Shown: piece after piece, positions 17,710 through 25,616 of the stretch
How positions within the stretch are numbered: position 1 is the first letter of the stretch
How the letters are laid out: each line of letters starts with the position of its first letter
Origin: Rickettsiales bacterium
GTDB lineage: Bacteria; Pseudomonadota; Alphaproteobacteria; Rickettsiales; UBA3002
Assembly (NCBI GenBank): GCA_028281385.1
Contig: JANQJY010000120.1
Location: forward strand, 1 to 51,544
DNA: 51,544 nt
Direction of reading: 5' to 3'
Made by a program: the position numbers and the translations under genes
The notes under the pieces: model-generated
What the model was told of the DNA's origin: nothing
The model's database searches: none
The model's input: only the letters and a program-made list of their open reading frames with translations

Positions 17710-18678
17710 ATGAGCCTTCTAGATGCCAAGCCCATCTACAAACCCTTTCATTATCCCTGGGCCTATGATGCCTGGCTGATGCAGCAGCGCATTCACTGGC
17801 TGCCCGAAGAAGTGCCGCTGTCGGACGATGTCAAGGACTGGAAAAAAAATCTGACGCCGGAGGAAAAAAATCTCCTCACCCAGATTTTCCGCTTCTTCAC
17901 CCAGGCGGATATCGAGGTCAATAATTGCTACATGAAACATTACACCCGCGTGTTTCAGCCGACCGAGGTGCAGATGATGCTGGCGGCCTTTTCCAATATG
18001 GAAACGGTGCATATTGCCGCCTATTCGCATCTGCTCGATACTATCGGCATGCCCGAAGTTGAATATCAGGCCTTTATGAAATACAAGGAAATGGCCGATA
18101 AATATGATTATATGCAGCAGTTCGGCGTCGATACCAAGGAAGACATCGCTACCACCATGGCGGTGTTCGGTGCCTTTACCGAAGGGCTGCAGCTATTCGC
18201 ATCCTTTGCGATTTTGCTCAACTTCCCGCGTTTCGGCAAAATGAAGGGGATGGGGCAGATCGTGACCTGGTCGGTGCGCGACGAATCGCTGCATACCCAG
18301 TCGATCATCCGCCTGTTCAAAACCTTCTGCGAGGAGAATCCGGAAGTATGGAACGATGAGTTGCGCTCACGTTTATACGTCGCCTGTAACACCATCGTGA
18401 CGCATGAAGACGCCTTTATCGATCTCGCCTTCGGACTGGGCGACGTCGAGGGGCTGACGGCGAATGAAGTGAAGCAATATATCCGCTATATTGCCGATCG
18501 CCGTCTGGCGCAGCTGGGCCTGCAGCCGATGTATCAGATCGAAAACAACCCGCTGCCGTGGCTTGATGATATTCTCAACGGCGTCGAGCATGCGAATTTC
18601 TTCGAGAATCGCGTGACCGAATATACCAAGGCCGCCACCCAGGGCAGCTGGGATGAAGCCTTCGATATGTTTAATTAG
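17710..18678 (+). CDS. nrdB: Class Ia ribonucleotide reductase, small subunit
   Basis: Beta subunit (322 residues) that houses the diiron cluster and tyrosyl radical. The diiron ligands are seen in NMETVHIAAYSHLL (Glu, His, with the radical Tyr in AAYSHL, matching SYTHI of E. coli NrdB), in TEGLQLF and in RDESLHTQSII. The presence of the Tyr argues for class Ia rather than a radical-lacking class Ic enzyme. The ATG at 17710 is chosen because ggagaataatc precedes it. The open frame extends upstream to 17581, but that part is the palindromic repeat and is not homologous. A clear terminator follows at 18720. Confidence 0.95.
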   Translation: MSLLDAKPIYKPFHYPWAYDAWLMQQRIHWLPEEVPLSDDVKDWKKNLTPEEKNLLTQIFRFFTQADIEVNNCYMKHYTRVFQPTEVQMMLAAFSNMETVHIAAYSHLLDTIGMPEVEYQAFMKYKEMADKYDYMQQFGVDTKEDIATTMAVFGAFTEGLQLFASFAILLNFPRFGKMKGMGQIVTWSVRDESLHTQSIIRLFKTFCEENPEVWNDELRSRLYVACNTIVTHEDAFIDLAFGLGDVEGLTANEVKQYIRYIADRRLAQLGLQPMYQIENNPLPWLDDILNGVEHANFFENRVTEYTKAATQGSWDEAFDMFN

Positions 18679-18719
18679 GTCTTGTTGACTGGTTTTTTCA
18701 TTTTCTCTCCCAAAGCATG

Positions 18720-18750
18720 CGCGCGGATGTATTTCCGCGCGTTTTGTTTT
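18720..18750 (+). terminator. Rho-independent terminator after nrdB
   Basis: GC-rich arms cgcgcgga and tccgcgcg are separated by a short loop and followed by the T-rich run ttttgtttt, 42 bases after the nrdB stop. Confidence 0.8.
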
Positions 18751-18753
18751 GAG

Positions 18754-18794
18754 CTATGAAAAGTCCTTCACTACGTTCAGTATACTTTTCATAG
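18754..18794. repeat. Inverted repeat (11-bp arms) downstream of nrdB
   Basis: Perfect arms ctatgaaaagt and acttttcatag enclose a 19-base loop. It lies just after the terminator and may be a second dispersed palindromic element. No function is visible. Confidence 0.55.
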
Positions 18795-18863
18795 AATCAA
18801 TCGACATGATTTGCTTGAGGTGGCTCGGCGCACATCATGAAATATATTTATAATTTTTGTGAT

Positions 18864-18926
18864 GTCATTCCGAACTTGTTTCGGAATTTTTTTTATGAAT
18901 AGATGCTGAAACGAGTTCAGCATGAC
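18864..18926. repeat. Palindromic repeat element carrying a gene start
   Basis: The left hairpin starts gtcattccgaacttg and closes with tttcggaat. The right hairpin has arms atgctgaa and ttcagcat and ends catgac, complementary to the gtcat at the left edge. The final ATG (18922) is the start codon of the PrmA-like gene, so the element overlaps the coding region. Confidence 0.75.
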
Positions 18927-19467
18927 GAATACGGATTTCTCTCTTGATATTGTTGCTGGTGCCACAGCCTTTGGCGACGGATCGCATCCGAGTACGCAGG
19001 GGGCGCTGGCGGCGCTCGATGCGCTGGCGCATCTGCATGGCTGGGATCGGGTGCTCGATATGGGGTGCGGCTCGGGGATACTGGCGCTCAAGGCGGCGTA
19101 TCAATGGCATGTGCCGGTGGTCGCTGCCGATATCGAGCAGGAGGCGGTGGATGCTGTCGTGAAGAATGCCATACATAATGGTCTGGATAGCCTTGTTAAC
19201 GCTGTACGCAGCGACGGTTATGCGTATCCACTCATTAAGGAGCGGGCTCCTTATGATCTGATTCTGTCGAATATTCTGGCGGAAAAACTGGTGGAATTCT
19301 CACAGGATATGATGGAGGTGCTGACGGAAGACGGGGTGGTGGTATTGTCCGGCATTTTGCTGTGGCAGGCCGATACCGTCATTGAGGCGCATCAACAGCT
19401 GGGGCTGACCTTGCTGCAGCGCATCACGGTCGAAGACTGGGTGAGTCTTATTATGCAGCGTCAGTGA
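18922..19467 (+). CDS. Short PrmA-like (ribosomal protein L11) methyltransferase
   Basis: 181-residue SAM-dependent methyltransferase that matches only the C-terminal catalytic half of PrmA (usually ~290 residues). It has AFGDGSHPSTQGALAAL (PrmA AFGTGxHPTT), VLDMGCGSGILAL (SAM motif I), DIEQEAV (acidic residue after strand 2) and DLILSNILAEKLVEF (PrmA NILA). The N-terminal substrate-recognition domain and linker are absent. An in-frame TGA at 18907-18909 blocks a longer reading in this frame. The start codon is the last part of a palindromic repeat, and no good ribosome site is visible. It may be a truncated prmA remnant still under some selection, or a stand-alone variant with another substrate. 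Confidence 0.7.
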   Translation: MTNTDFSLDIVAGATAFGDGSHPSTQGALAALDALAHLHGWDRVLDMGCGSGILALKAAYQWHVPVVAADIEQEAVDAVVKNAIHNGLDSLVNAVRSDGYAYPLIKERAPYDLILSNILAEKLVEFSQDMMEVLTEDGVVVLSGILLWQADTVIEAHQQLGLTLLQRITVEDWVSLIMQRQ

Positions 19468-19616
19468 CAGTTTTTTCGCCGTCACTCTGGTATGCTTCGT
19501 TCGTTCTCGCTCTGTGCTAACGCGACCGCTCGAGCACAGGCGCATCCCAACCGCTACCGGCACAAGTTTCACCAAACTGTCACAAAATCTCCAGATGATT
19601 TCCGTTATCATGTATC

Positions 19617-21491
19617 ATGATGGAAAATGTATCTACAGTTCCGGCAGAGACGGTGTTCGATCCGCAGGCCTTCAAGGACCACCACCGCGTGCATGTGCAG
19701 GACGGGTCGCTGTTTACCGGCGATCATTTCATTGTCGTGCATCCGGCCGAACTTGATCCGGCCAATGAGCCGCAGCTGGCGGCAAAGCTGCTCAAACATT
19801 ATTCACTGGAATCGCCGCCCTTTTTCGCCTTTCAGCCGCGCGGTGCCATTGCATTACAACTGGCGACGCTGATGCCGCTATCGATGGAGGCGAAGAAATC
19901 GACTATCATGAAGGCAATGGCCGATGTCATGGAAGAAGAATATACCGGACGCGATCCGAATCATGCGGAAGAAGCGGACAAACGTCGTGCTCCATTTGAA
20001 GCATTGATCCGACATTATCTGGAAGAGCCGGAAAAGGAAGCGGCGCCGATCGAATTTATGAATAATGCCATTGGTACTTATTTGCTGATCAATGAAGCAT
20101 TACATCTGCGTGGTTATCAGCAAGAAGCGGCCGGCTATGTGCGCGATGCAAGAAATCCGGAAGCGATTCTTTCGCAACTGTCAGTCAAGCTTGGTGTGAA
20201 ACCACAGGCCATGCTCGATGCCATGAGCGAAGGTGGAGTCGATGCGTTGGCTGAGCTATTATCTGTTCCCCGGCAGAATCTCGAAGAGATTCGCCAAATC
20301 ACACATATAGCGGAGGTATCGCGTTACAGCAATAATGTTATCGAGAACTGGAATGTCGGGCGCAGCCTGCCCGGGATGCAGCATCAGGGACTGCAGGAGA
20401 AAATGGCTGCCGGTATGATGGTACGTGCTGCAAAAAAGATTATGGCACTGCGTGAACAGGTGCATGGTACCTATCAGGTTCCGCAAGACATTTCAGATAA
20501 GGAAGATAAAGTCGTTGCGGCGATGCGTTTACTGCCGCCCGAATTGAGCGAATCGTTATTTCTGCTTGGCACTGAATTTGCCTATACACCGGAAGCAAAT
20601 CTGAAACATATCAGCGCATTTGGCGGGCGGGCGCTGGGCTATAATCATTTTGTGCCTTTCAGCCATGGCGATACGCATGGCATGCGCCAGATATTTCTGT
20701 CTGGCAGGCAGGGCGCGCGTGAGTTCAATGAAGTAGTGGTACATGAAATCACGCATCTGTTGTTTCCCCAACAATTCAGCATAGAGGAACGGCGTCAGAT
20801 CGACGGGCTGGTTAAAGAAGATGAACTTCGTCTGACGGCGTTGAAGGCATTGGTCGAAGCCTGGAAGGTGGGTACTCCGTCTCAGCGTGAAGCGATTGAA
20901 GCGAAGATTGAAAAGGAATTCGGTGTAGGCGGCAAAGGACTGAAAGCATCGCTCGGCCCACTCGATATGGATACGTTTCACGACATCGTGATCGATGCCT
21001 ATAACAATCTCAATCCGCATAGCGAATATTTCTATCGTATTGACAGCTATGGCGGACCGGAAAGCAGAGCGGCGGAAGTGATTTCACGCTATGCCGAGCG
21101 GCGCTTTATAAGCTTGCGTGAATTTCCAGACCTGCTGCAATTTGTGGTGCCGGGTATCACGCAACTGTTCGACCAGCATTACATGCCGCATATTCACCGG
21201 CAACTGGAAGAACTGCGTATACAGCATGCACGTGGCGAGATTCCGGTGATGAAGATACCGGATGTGGACGTATTCCCGGATACGGCACTAATCGAACAGG
21301 CCAGACAAAGCGATTTGCCGCAAAAGCCGACGACACAGATTTCAGCGTTCAGCGCACATCTGGATGCTGATCTGTCACATCAGATCAGCTCGAAAGTATT
21401 GCGCCATATCGACCGGCTGAATCATGAATGTGACCCGGATTTTAACGGAAGAATTGAGGATGCGCCACCCGCAAGCCCTGCATTGCATTAG
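19617..21491 (+). CDS. Uncharacterised protein with HExxH metallopeptidase-like motif
   Basis: 624-residue soluble protein without a signal peptide or membrane helix. I do not recognise a named family for the whole chain. The clear feature is NEVVVHEITHLLFPQQF near residue 380, a hydrophobic-flanked HExxH as in gluzincin/zincin proteases. A later SRAAEVISRYAERRF (around residue 485) could offer the third zinc ligand Glu. The N-terminal half is largely helical. Two adjacent ATG codons form the start, with no obvious ribosome site. It is followed after 8 bases by the GH13 gene, suggesting co-expression. It could be a cytoplasmic metallopeptidase or an exported effector; the sequence does not decide. 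Confidence 0.6.
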   Translation: MMENVSTVPAETVFDPQAFKDHHRVHVQDGSLFTGDHFIVVHPAELDPANEPQLAAKLLKHYSLESPPFFAFQPRGAIALQLATLMPLSMEAKKSTIMKAMADVMEEEYTGRDPNHAEEADKRRAPFEALIRHYLEEPEKEAAPIEFMNNAIGTYLLINEALHLRGYQQEAAGYVRDARNPEAILSQLSVKLGVKPQAMLDAMSEGGVDALAELLSVPRQNLEEIRQITHIAEVSRYSNNVIENWNVGRSLPGMQHQGLQEKMAAGMMVRAAKKIMALREQVHGTYQVPQDISDKEDKVVAAMRLLPPELSESLFLLGTEFAYTPEANLKHISAFGGRALGYNHFVPFSHGDTHGMRQIFLSGRQGAREFNEVVVHEITHLLFPQQFSIEERRQIDGLVKEDELRLTALKALVEAWKVGTPSQREAIEAKIEKEFGVGGKGLKASLGPLDMDTFHDIVIDAYNNLNPHSEYFYRIDSYGGPESRAAEVISRYAERRFISLREFPDLLQFVVPGITQLFDQHYMPHIHRQLEELRIQHARGEIPVMKIPDVDVFPDTALIEQARQSDLPQKPTTQISAFSAHLDADLSHQISSKVLRHIDRLNHECDPDFNGRIEDAPPASPALH

Positions 21492-21499
21492 ATAATAGT

Positions 21500-23713
21500 A
21501 TGGCTGAGGATATTATAAAAGACAAACAGACCGAATGGTTGCAGAAGGCCGTAGTCTATCAGATATTTCCCCTGACGTTTAATTACGCTGAAAGAGGGAA
21601 TGCGCCGTCTGCCAATGAGTATGGCGGCCAATATGGCAATATTAAAGGCATTACAGAGCGGCTGGACCATGTCGCTGAGTTAGGTGCCGATACGATCTGG
21701 CTGTCGCCGATTTTTATGTCTGGTCTGAAGCATGGCTTTGGTTATAACCCAACCGATCACAATGAAATGAACCCTGTATTCGGTGACTGGGCCGATCTTA
21801 AAGAGCTGATCGGCAAAGCGCATGAGCGCGGAATACGGGTAATTACCGACCAGGTCTATAATCATACCTCAACCGAGCATGAATGGTTCGAGAAGAGCCG
21901 TAAAAGCAAAGGTAAATACAAGGATTATTATGTCTGGGCAGCGCCGATTGTTGGCGGGGTAAATGACAAAAAGGATCCGTATAAAATTACAGTGGAAGGC
22001 AGGCATATAAGATTGTATCCGCTGGTAGACTGGAAGAGGCGGGCTGCGACAGTGGACAGGCTGATAAAAGAAGAGGTGATGAAAAAAGAAAGCGATCCGA
22101 TCCCGGAAGACTATAGGGAGGAGATATGGTTACGTAATTCAAAGGGTGAAATTTTATACCCGCCCAACAACTGGCTGCAGGTGGATCTGGAACATCCGCA
22201 ACCGGCATGGGAATATGATGAGCAGCGTGGGGAATGTTATTTACATAGCTTTCATCATTCCATGCCGGATTTGAACATCAATAATGAAGCAGTGCGTGAT
22301 GAAATATTAGCTACCAGCAAGCGCTGGCTGCATTTCCCGAAGATTGAAAATGATCCGTTCCCGGATGTGAAGGGGGTGGATGGTTTTCGTCTGGATGCGG
22401 TGCCGGTCTATGGCGCAGATGAGAATATGACCAAACCTCTTGAAGGCTTTCATACAGATGGAAATCTGAAAGTGCTTCGTGCACAGACGACCAGTGATCC
22501 GGTGTATGAGGGGCGTGAAGATGATTATGACCGTGGAGGATTAATATTGAGCAGGAGTATAGGTCAGCATCAGGGACAGTACGGTAATGTCAGCGCACAT
22601 GAACTGCTCAATGGCATTATGAAACTGGTTAAAGAAGCGGATACTCGTACCCTTGGAGACGATGACATCAGCTATAGGCCGGCCGTGCTGGGAGAAATTC
22701 TCTGTCCCGGTGATTGTGCGGATATCGTAAAAAATCTGGTGGAGAGGGGATGTATTCATGTCGGCTACACGCCGGTATTGGGCGGCACGCATGACGGCGG
22801 GCTTGATCTGAAGGCGATACGGGATGCGGTGAATCATGGTGTATGGAATTCGATCGACGGTAGTGGCCGAGGTGTCCAGTGGACGCTGGAAGGGCATGAT
22901 CTGCCCGGCATATCGGACCGCTGGAAACTGGGACATATGAACAGGCATGATGGCCAGATCCATGATGATCGTAAGGAAGTGCCGAATGTGGTTTATGAGC
23001 GTACCAAGCTGCTTAACCGCATGCTGACCTGTTTCCCCGGCAGTATTTCTATTTTCCAGGGACAAGAATTAGGGGTAAAGCAGCCGGAAAGTTTTGATGA
23101 GATTCGTGGTGATCAGGATTCGCTCGGACTGCTGGAAGATGCCGGGACGGGAATGGATATGCGACGCATGGCCATTGCCTGGGGAGATGAGAGGGATAAT
23201 TCCCCCAGGCGTTTTATGAAACCGACAAAGACACATAATCAATACTCTGCGGCCAGGCAGAAAAATGATCCGGACTCGGTATTGGAGAATTTGAAAAGCG
23301 ATATCAAGACGCGCCGGAAAAATAAGGTGCTGAATGATTTCGGTCATATGGAATTCATAGATGGAAATGATAATGAAGTGATGATGTTCATGCGCTCGGA
23401 TATGGCTGGAAGCAACCATATCTTATGCGCGTTTAATTTCTCTACACATGAAAAAACCATGGATCTCGACGCAGGGCAGCTTAAAAAGCTGGGTGTTGAT
23501 GTGACGAATCCTGAAGATAAAGACCGACAGGCACTGAAAGATCAGGGCATAATGTTTGAAGGTGACAACGCGAAGTTGCATCTTCCCGCCTTGTCGTCCA
23601 GACTGATTAATTCACCGGCGTTGCAGCGTGCAGAAGAGCCGGAGCCATTAGTGTCCGGAGTAGAAGGTCAACAACCTATTGCTGCTGTTGAAAGACAAGC
23701 AGCACTCACTTGA
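21500..23713 (+). CDS. GH13 alpha-amylase-family glycosidase
   Basis: 737-residue cytoplasmic (no signal peptide) TIM-barrel enzyme related to alpha-glucosidases and trehalose/sucrose-active enzymes. AVVYQIFPLTF begins the barrel, and HGFGYNPTDHNEMNPVFG is the typical YxxxDY-like loop. VITDQVYNHTS is conserved region I, DGFRLDAVPVYG region II with the nucleophile Asp, and PAVLGEI probably region III with the acid Glu. LEGHDLPGISDRW is region IV; His and Asp are kept while the usual preceding Asn is Gly. A C-terminal beta domain follows from about residue 600. It probably cleaves or transfers alpha-glucosyl units; the exact substrate is not readable. It is paired with the HExxH gene upstream. 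Confidence 0.85.
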   Translation: MAEDIIKDKQTEWLQKAVVYQIFPLTFNYAERGNAPSANEYGGQYGNIKGITERLDHVAELGADTIWLSPIFMSGLKHGFGYNPTDHNEMNPVFGDWADLKELIGKAHERGIRVITDQVYNHTSTEHEWFEKSRKSKGKYKDYYVWAAPIVGGVNDKKDPYKITVEGRHIRLYPLVDWKRRAATVDRLIKEEVMKKESDPIPEDYREEIWLRNSKGEILYPPNNWLQVDLEHPQPAWEYDEQRGECYLHSFHHSMPDLNINNEAVRDEILATSKRWLHFPKIENDPFPDVKGVDGFRLDAVPVYGADENMTKPLEGFHTDGNLKVLRAQTTSDPVYEGREDDYDRGGLILSRSIGQHQGQYGNVSAHELLNGIMKLVKEADTRTLGDDDISYRPAVLGEILCPGDCADIVKNLVERGCIHVGYTPVLGGTHDGGLDLKAIRDAVNHGVWNSIDGSGRGVQWTLEGHDLPGISDRWKLGHMNRHDGQIHDDRKEVPNVVYERTKLLNRMLTCFPGSISIFQGQELGVKQPESFDEIRGDQDSLGLLEDAGTGMDMRRMAIAWGDERDNSPRRFMKPTKTHNQYSAARQKNDPDSVLENLKSDIKTRRKNKVLNDFGHMEFIDGNDNEVMMFMRSDMAGSNHILCAFNFSTHEKTMDLDAGQLKKLGVDVTNPEDKDRQALKDQGIMFEGDNAKLHLPALSSRLINSPALQRAEEPEPLVSGVEGQQPIAAVERQAALT

Positions 23714-23721
23714 CCTTCGGT

Positions 23722-24654
23722 TCAGGCATAGCTCCCGGTTAATTGAATCACTTTGCCGCCCGTTCCTATTTTAAACCGGGCGATGCCGGCGCTGTCGTGT
23801 TCGGTATTCACTCCGCCCAGGTCAAACCAGCGGATGCCGTGTTTTTTAAGCAGACATATCATCTCCCACAGCAATAGATTATGAGCATTGTATTCTTTTC
23901 CTTTCGCATTGCTCCAGCCGATGTGATAGGTCGCACTATGCCCGTGAATCAGGCACAGCATGGCGGCAATGTCCTGTCCCTTCCATTCCGCGCGCAGAGC
24001 AATCACACTGTCCTTGCCGGCATGCGATTGATAGATCGGCACCAGCTCCGGCGTCAACGCTGCGTAGCGGATGCGGGCGCGTTGTGCTGCTTCGGCCATG
24101 AGAATCCAGTGATAGGCGGCGGGTTTGTAACCGACTTTATGGATGACGATATCAGATTTTTGTACTGTGCGTAGACGATTACGCCATTTGCCGTCTAGTG
24201 CGACCATCAATGCGTCTTTCTCCTGCGACAGGTCGATTATCACTGTGGCGTAGCCGGTAATGATACGCCTGAGACCGGCCTGCACCAACGTCCCGTCCTC
24301 TTCTTCTTCCTCTTCGGGCATGAGCAGATGAAAGGACGGCCAGCGAGCAGGGTAGCCATTACGAAGCTGGCGATATATACTGGCTTTTTGTTCGATAGGC
24401 AGATTGTCTTTCAGCCAGACCGGCCCGCGCATGCCAAGCCATAGTGACGCTTTCCAGATTTTGCGCTGTAACGCCTGATAGAGCGCGACGGGTGTGTCAC
24501 CATCATATATGATCGCGCGTGCCACCTCGCCGCCCAGTTCCTTTGCTGCTTCACCATAAGCCCAGTGCTGCTGGTAGGCGGTGGGGCCGGGCGCTTTTTC
24601 ATACAGCCTGTTCCATGCATGCGCCTGCGCGCTATTCCATTGCACCGTTGCCAT
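23722..24654 (-). CDS. FemAB-like GNAT-fold peptidyl/acyl transferase
   Basis: 310-residue protein with the double-GNAT architecture of the FemAB/BioF2-like acyltransferase family. YQQHWAYGEAAKELGGEVARAIIYDGDTPVAL is the typical opening, where many members have QSWxYGExK. KGKEYNAHNLLLWEMICLLKKHGIRWFDLGGVN is the typical C-terminal segment, ending in F(D)LGG. Family members add amino acids to peptidoglycan precursors or act in exopolysaccharide and peptidoglycan-linked modification; in alphaproteobacteria the substrate is usually unknown. The ATG at 24654 is preferred because the alignment begins at MATVQWN; ATGs at 24678 and 24705 are alternatives. It converges with the GH13 gene. Confidence 0.8.
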   Translation of the reverse strand: MATVQWNSAQAHAWNRLYEKAPGPTAYQQHWAYGEAAKELGGEVARAIIYDGDTPVALYQALQRKIWKASLWLGMRGPVWLKDNLPIEQKASIYRQLRNGYPARWPSFHLLMPEEEEEEDGTLVQAGLRRIITGYATVIIDLSQEKDALMVALDGKWRNRLRTVQKSDIVIHKVGYKPAAYHWILMAEAAQRARIRYAALTPELVPIYQSHAGKDSVIALRAEWKGQDIAAMLCLIHGHSATYHIGWSNAKGKEYNAHNLLLWEMICLLKKHGIRWFDLGGVNTEHDSAGIARFKIGTGGKVIQLTGSYA

Positions 24655-24676
24655 GGTTATGACATAACGTGGAGTC

Positions 24677-24871
24677 ATGTTCTCACGCAAGCTCGAAACC
24701 GTCAAAGGTTATCGGATCGCCAAACCCATGCCGACAAAACAAGGGCTGTGGCTGATGACTCACTCTGTTTTCCTGCCGTTTCTGGCCCTGTTGGCACTGC
24801 TTGACGGGATATTTTACCTGATTTTCCGTTATGGCTTTGATCAATGTTACGGCATCTGGTGCTGGTTTTGA
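24677..24871 (+). CDS. Small membrane protein, coupled to VOC gene
   Basis: 64 residues: a basic N-terminal third followed by one or two hydrophobic helices (HSVFLPFLALLALLDGIFYLIF) and an aromatic/Cys-rich tail (YGFDQCYGIWCWF). Its TGA stop overlaps the VOC gene ATG as TGATG, a common coupling arrangement, which argues that it is translated. ggag lies very close to the ATG. It is divergent from the FemAB-like gene and overlaps that gene's possible longer 5' end. No family recognised. Confidence 0.5.
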   Translation: MFSRKLETVKGYRIAKPMPTKQGLWLMTHSVFLPFLALLALLDGIFYLIFRYGFDQCYGIWCWF

Positions 24872-25254
24872 TGATTCTGGATATTCATCACATTGCTATC
24901 ATTTGTTCTGATTATGAAAAATCAAAACGTTTTTATATAGACATGCTTGGTTGCGAGATTATTCGCGAGGTTTATCGAGAGGAAAGACAGTCCTATAAAT
25001 TAGATTTAAAAATAGGACAATCCAGTCAGATAGAGTTATTTTCTTTCCCAAACCCTCCCCAAAGACCTTCTTATCCGGAAGCCTGCGGGCTTAGACATCT
25101 GGCGTTCAGGGTTGATAATGTAGATGATACCAGGCACGCTTTGATCGCGAAAGGCATTACGGCTGAATCCATAAGGATGGATGAATATACGGGAAAACAG
25201 CTTTTCTTTTTTGAAGATCCGGACGGTCTGCCCATAGAAATTTATGAACATTGA
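24871..25254 (+). CDS. VOC-superfamily metalloenzyme (YaeR/glyoxalase I-like)
   Basis: 127-residue vicinal-oxygen-chelate protein with two beta-alpha-beta-beta-beta modules. The four metal ligands are visible in family order: His in DIHHIAIIC, Glu in SQIELFSF, His in LRHLAFRVD and Glu in PIEIYEH. FYIDMLGCEIIRE and FFFEDPDGLPIEIYE are typical of glyoxalase I and YaeR-like proteins. The substrate is unknown. The ATG at 24871 overlaps the stop of the small membrane protein. The gene ends 2 bases before the left direct repeat of the tRNA-Thr island, so it is the last chromosomal gene on that side. Confidence 0.85.
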   Translation: MILDIHHIAIICSDYEKSKRFYIDMLGCEIIREVYREERQSYKLDLKIGQSSQIELFSFPNPPQRPSYPEACGLRHLAFRVDNVDDTRHALIAKGITAESIRMDEYTGKQLFFFEDPDGLPIEIYEH

Positions 25255-25256
25255 GA

Positions 25257-25306
25257 GATAATGGTGCCGGCTGCCGGATTCGAACTGGCGACCTGATGAT
25301 TACAAA
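25257..25306. repeat. Left attachment site (tRNA-Thr 3' fragment)
   Basis: 50 bases identical to 38961-39010. It contains the CCA end, T-arm, variable loop and 3' half of the anticodon arm of tRNA-Thr on the minus strand, but lacks the 5' half. Similarity continues 7 bases to the left with one mismatch. The identity stops abruptly after gattacaaa, where integrase-derived sequence begins. Confidence 0.9.
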
Positions 25307-25616
25307 ATTAGCGGATAACCCATATATTTTTCCCGGCAGAAATGCAGGAGATCATTTTAAAGATATTAAAAAGCCATGGAACAGAATTAGAATGCGCGCT
25401 AATTTGCAGGATGTTACCATTCATGATCTCCGCCGCACTGTAGGGTCATGGCTTGCTGAATCAGGTGAAAGCCTTCATTTAATCGGCAATATTCTCAATC
25501 ATTCCAACCCATCCACCACAGCTATTTACGCACATTTTGGAAATGATACGCGCAAACGTGCCATGAATGCTCATGGCGAGAAAATGAAGCAGTTTCTAGA
25601 TAGCGCGCAGGTTTAA
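25307..25616 (+). pseudogene. C-terminal fragment of a tyrosine integrase
   Basis: About 100 codons encode the C-terminal catalytic part of a P4/phage-type tyrosine recombinase. VTIHDLRRTVGSWLAESG contains the HxxR box, and ILNHSNPSTTAIYAHF contains the second His region and the nucleophile Tyr. The N-terminal arm-binding domain and the first catalytic Arg region are missing. The fragment begins exactly where the attachment repeat ends; reading through the repeat gives only tRNA-derived codons. It is therefore a remnant of the integrase that probably inserted the island. Confidence 0.85.

Noticed and set aside
25251-25306. Plus-strand coding through the left attachment site as the integrase N-terminus
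   Set aside because: These codons are the reverse complement of the tRNA-Thr 3' part; a similar frame appears at 38940-39035 over the intact tRNA.
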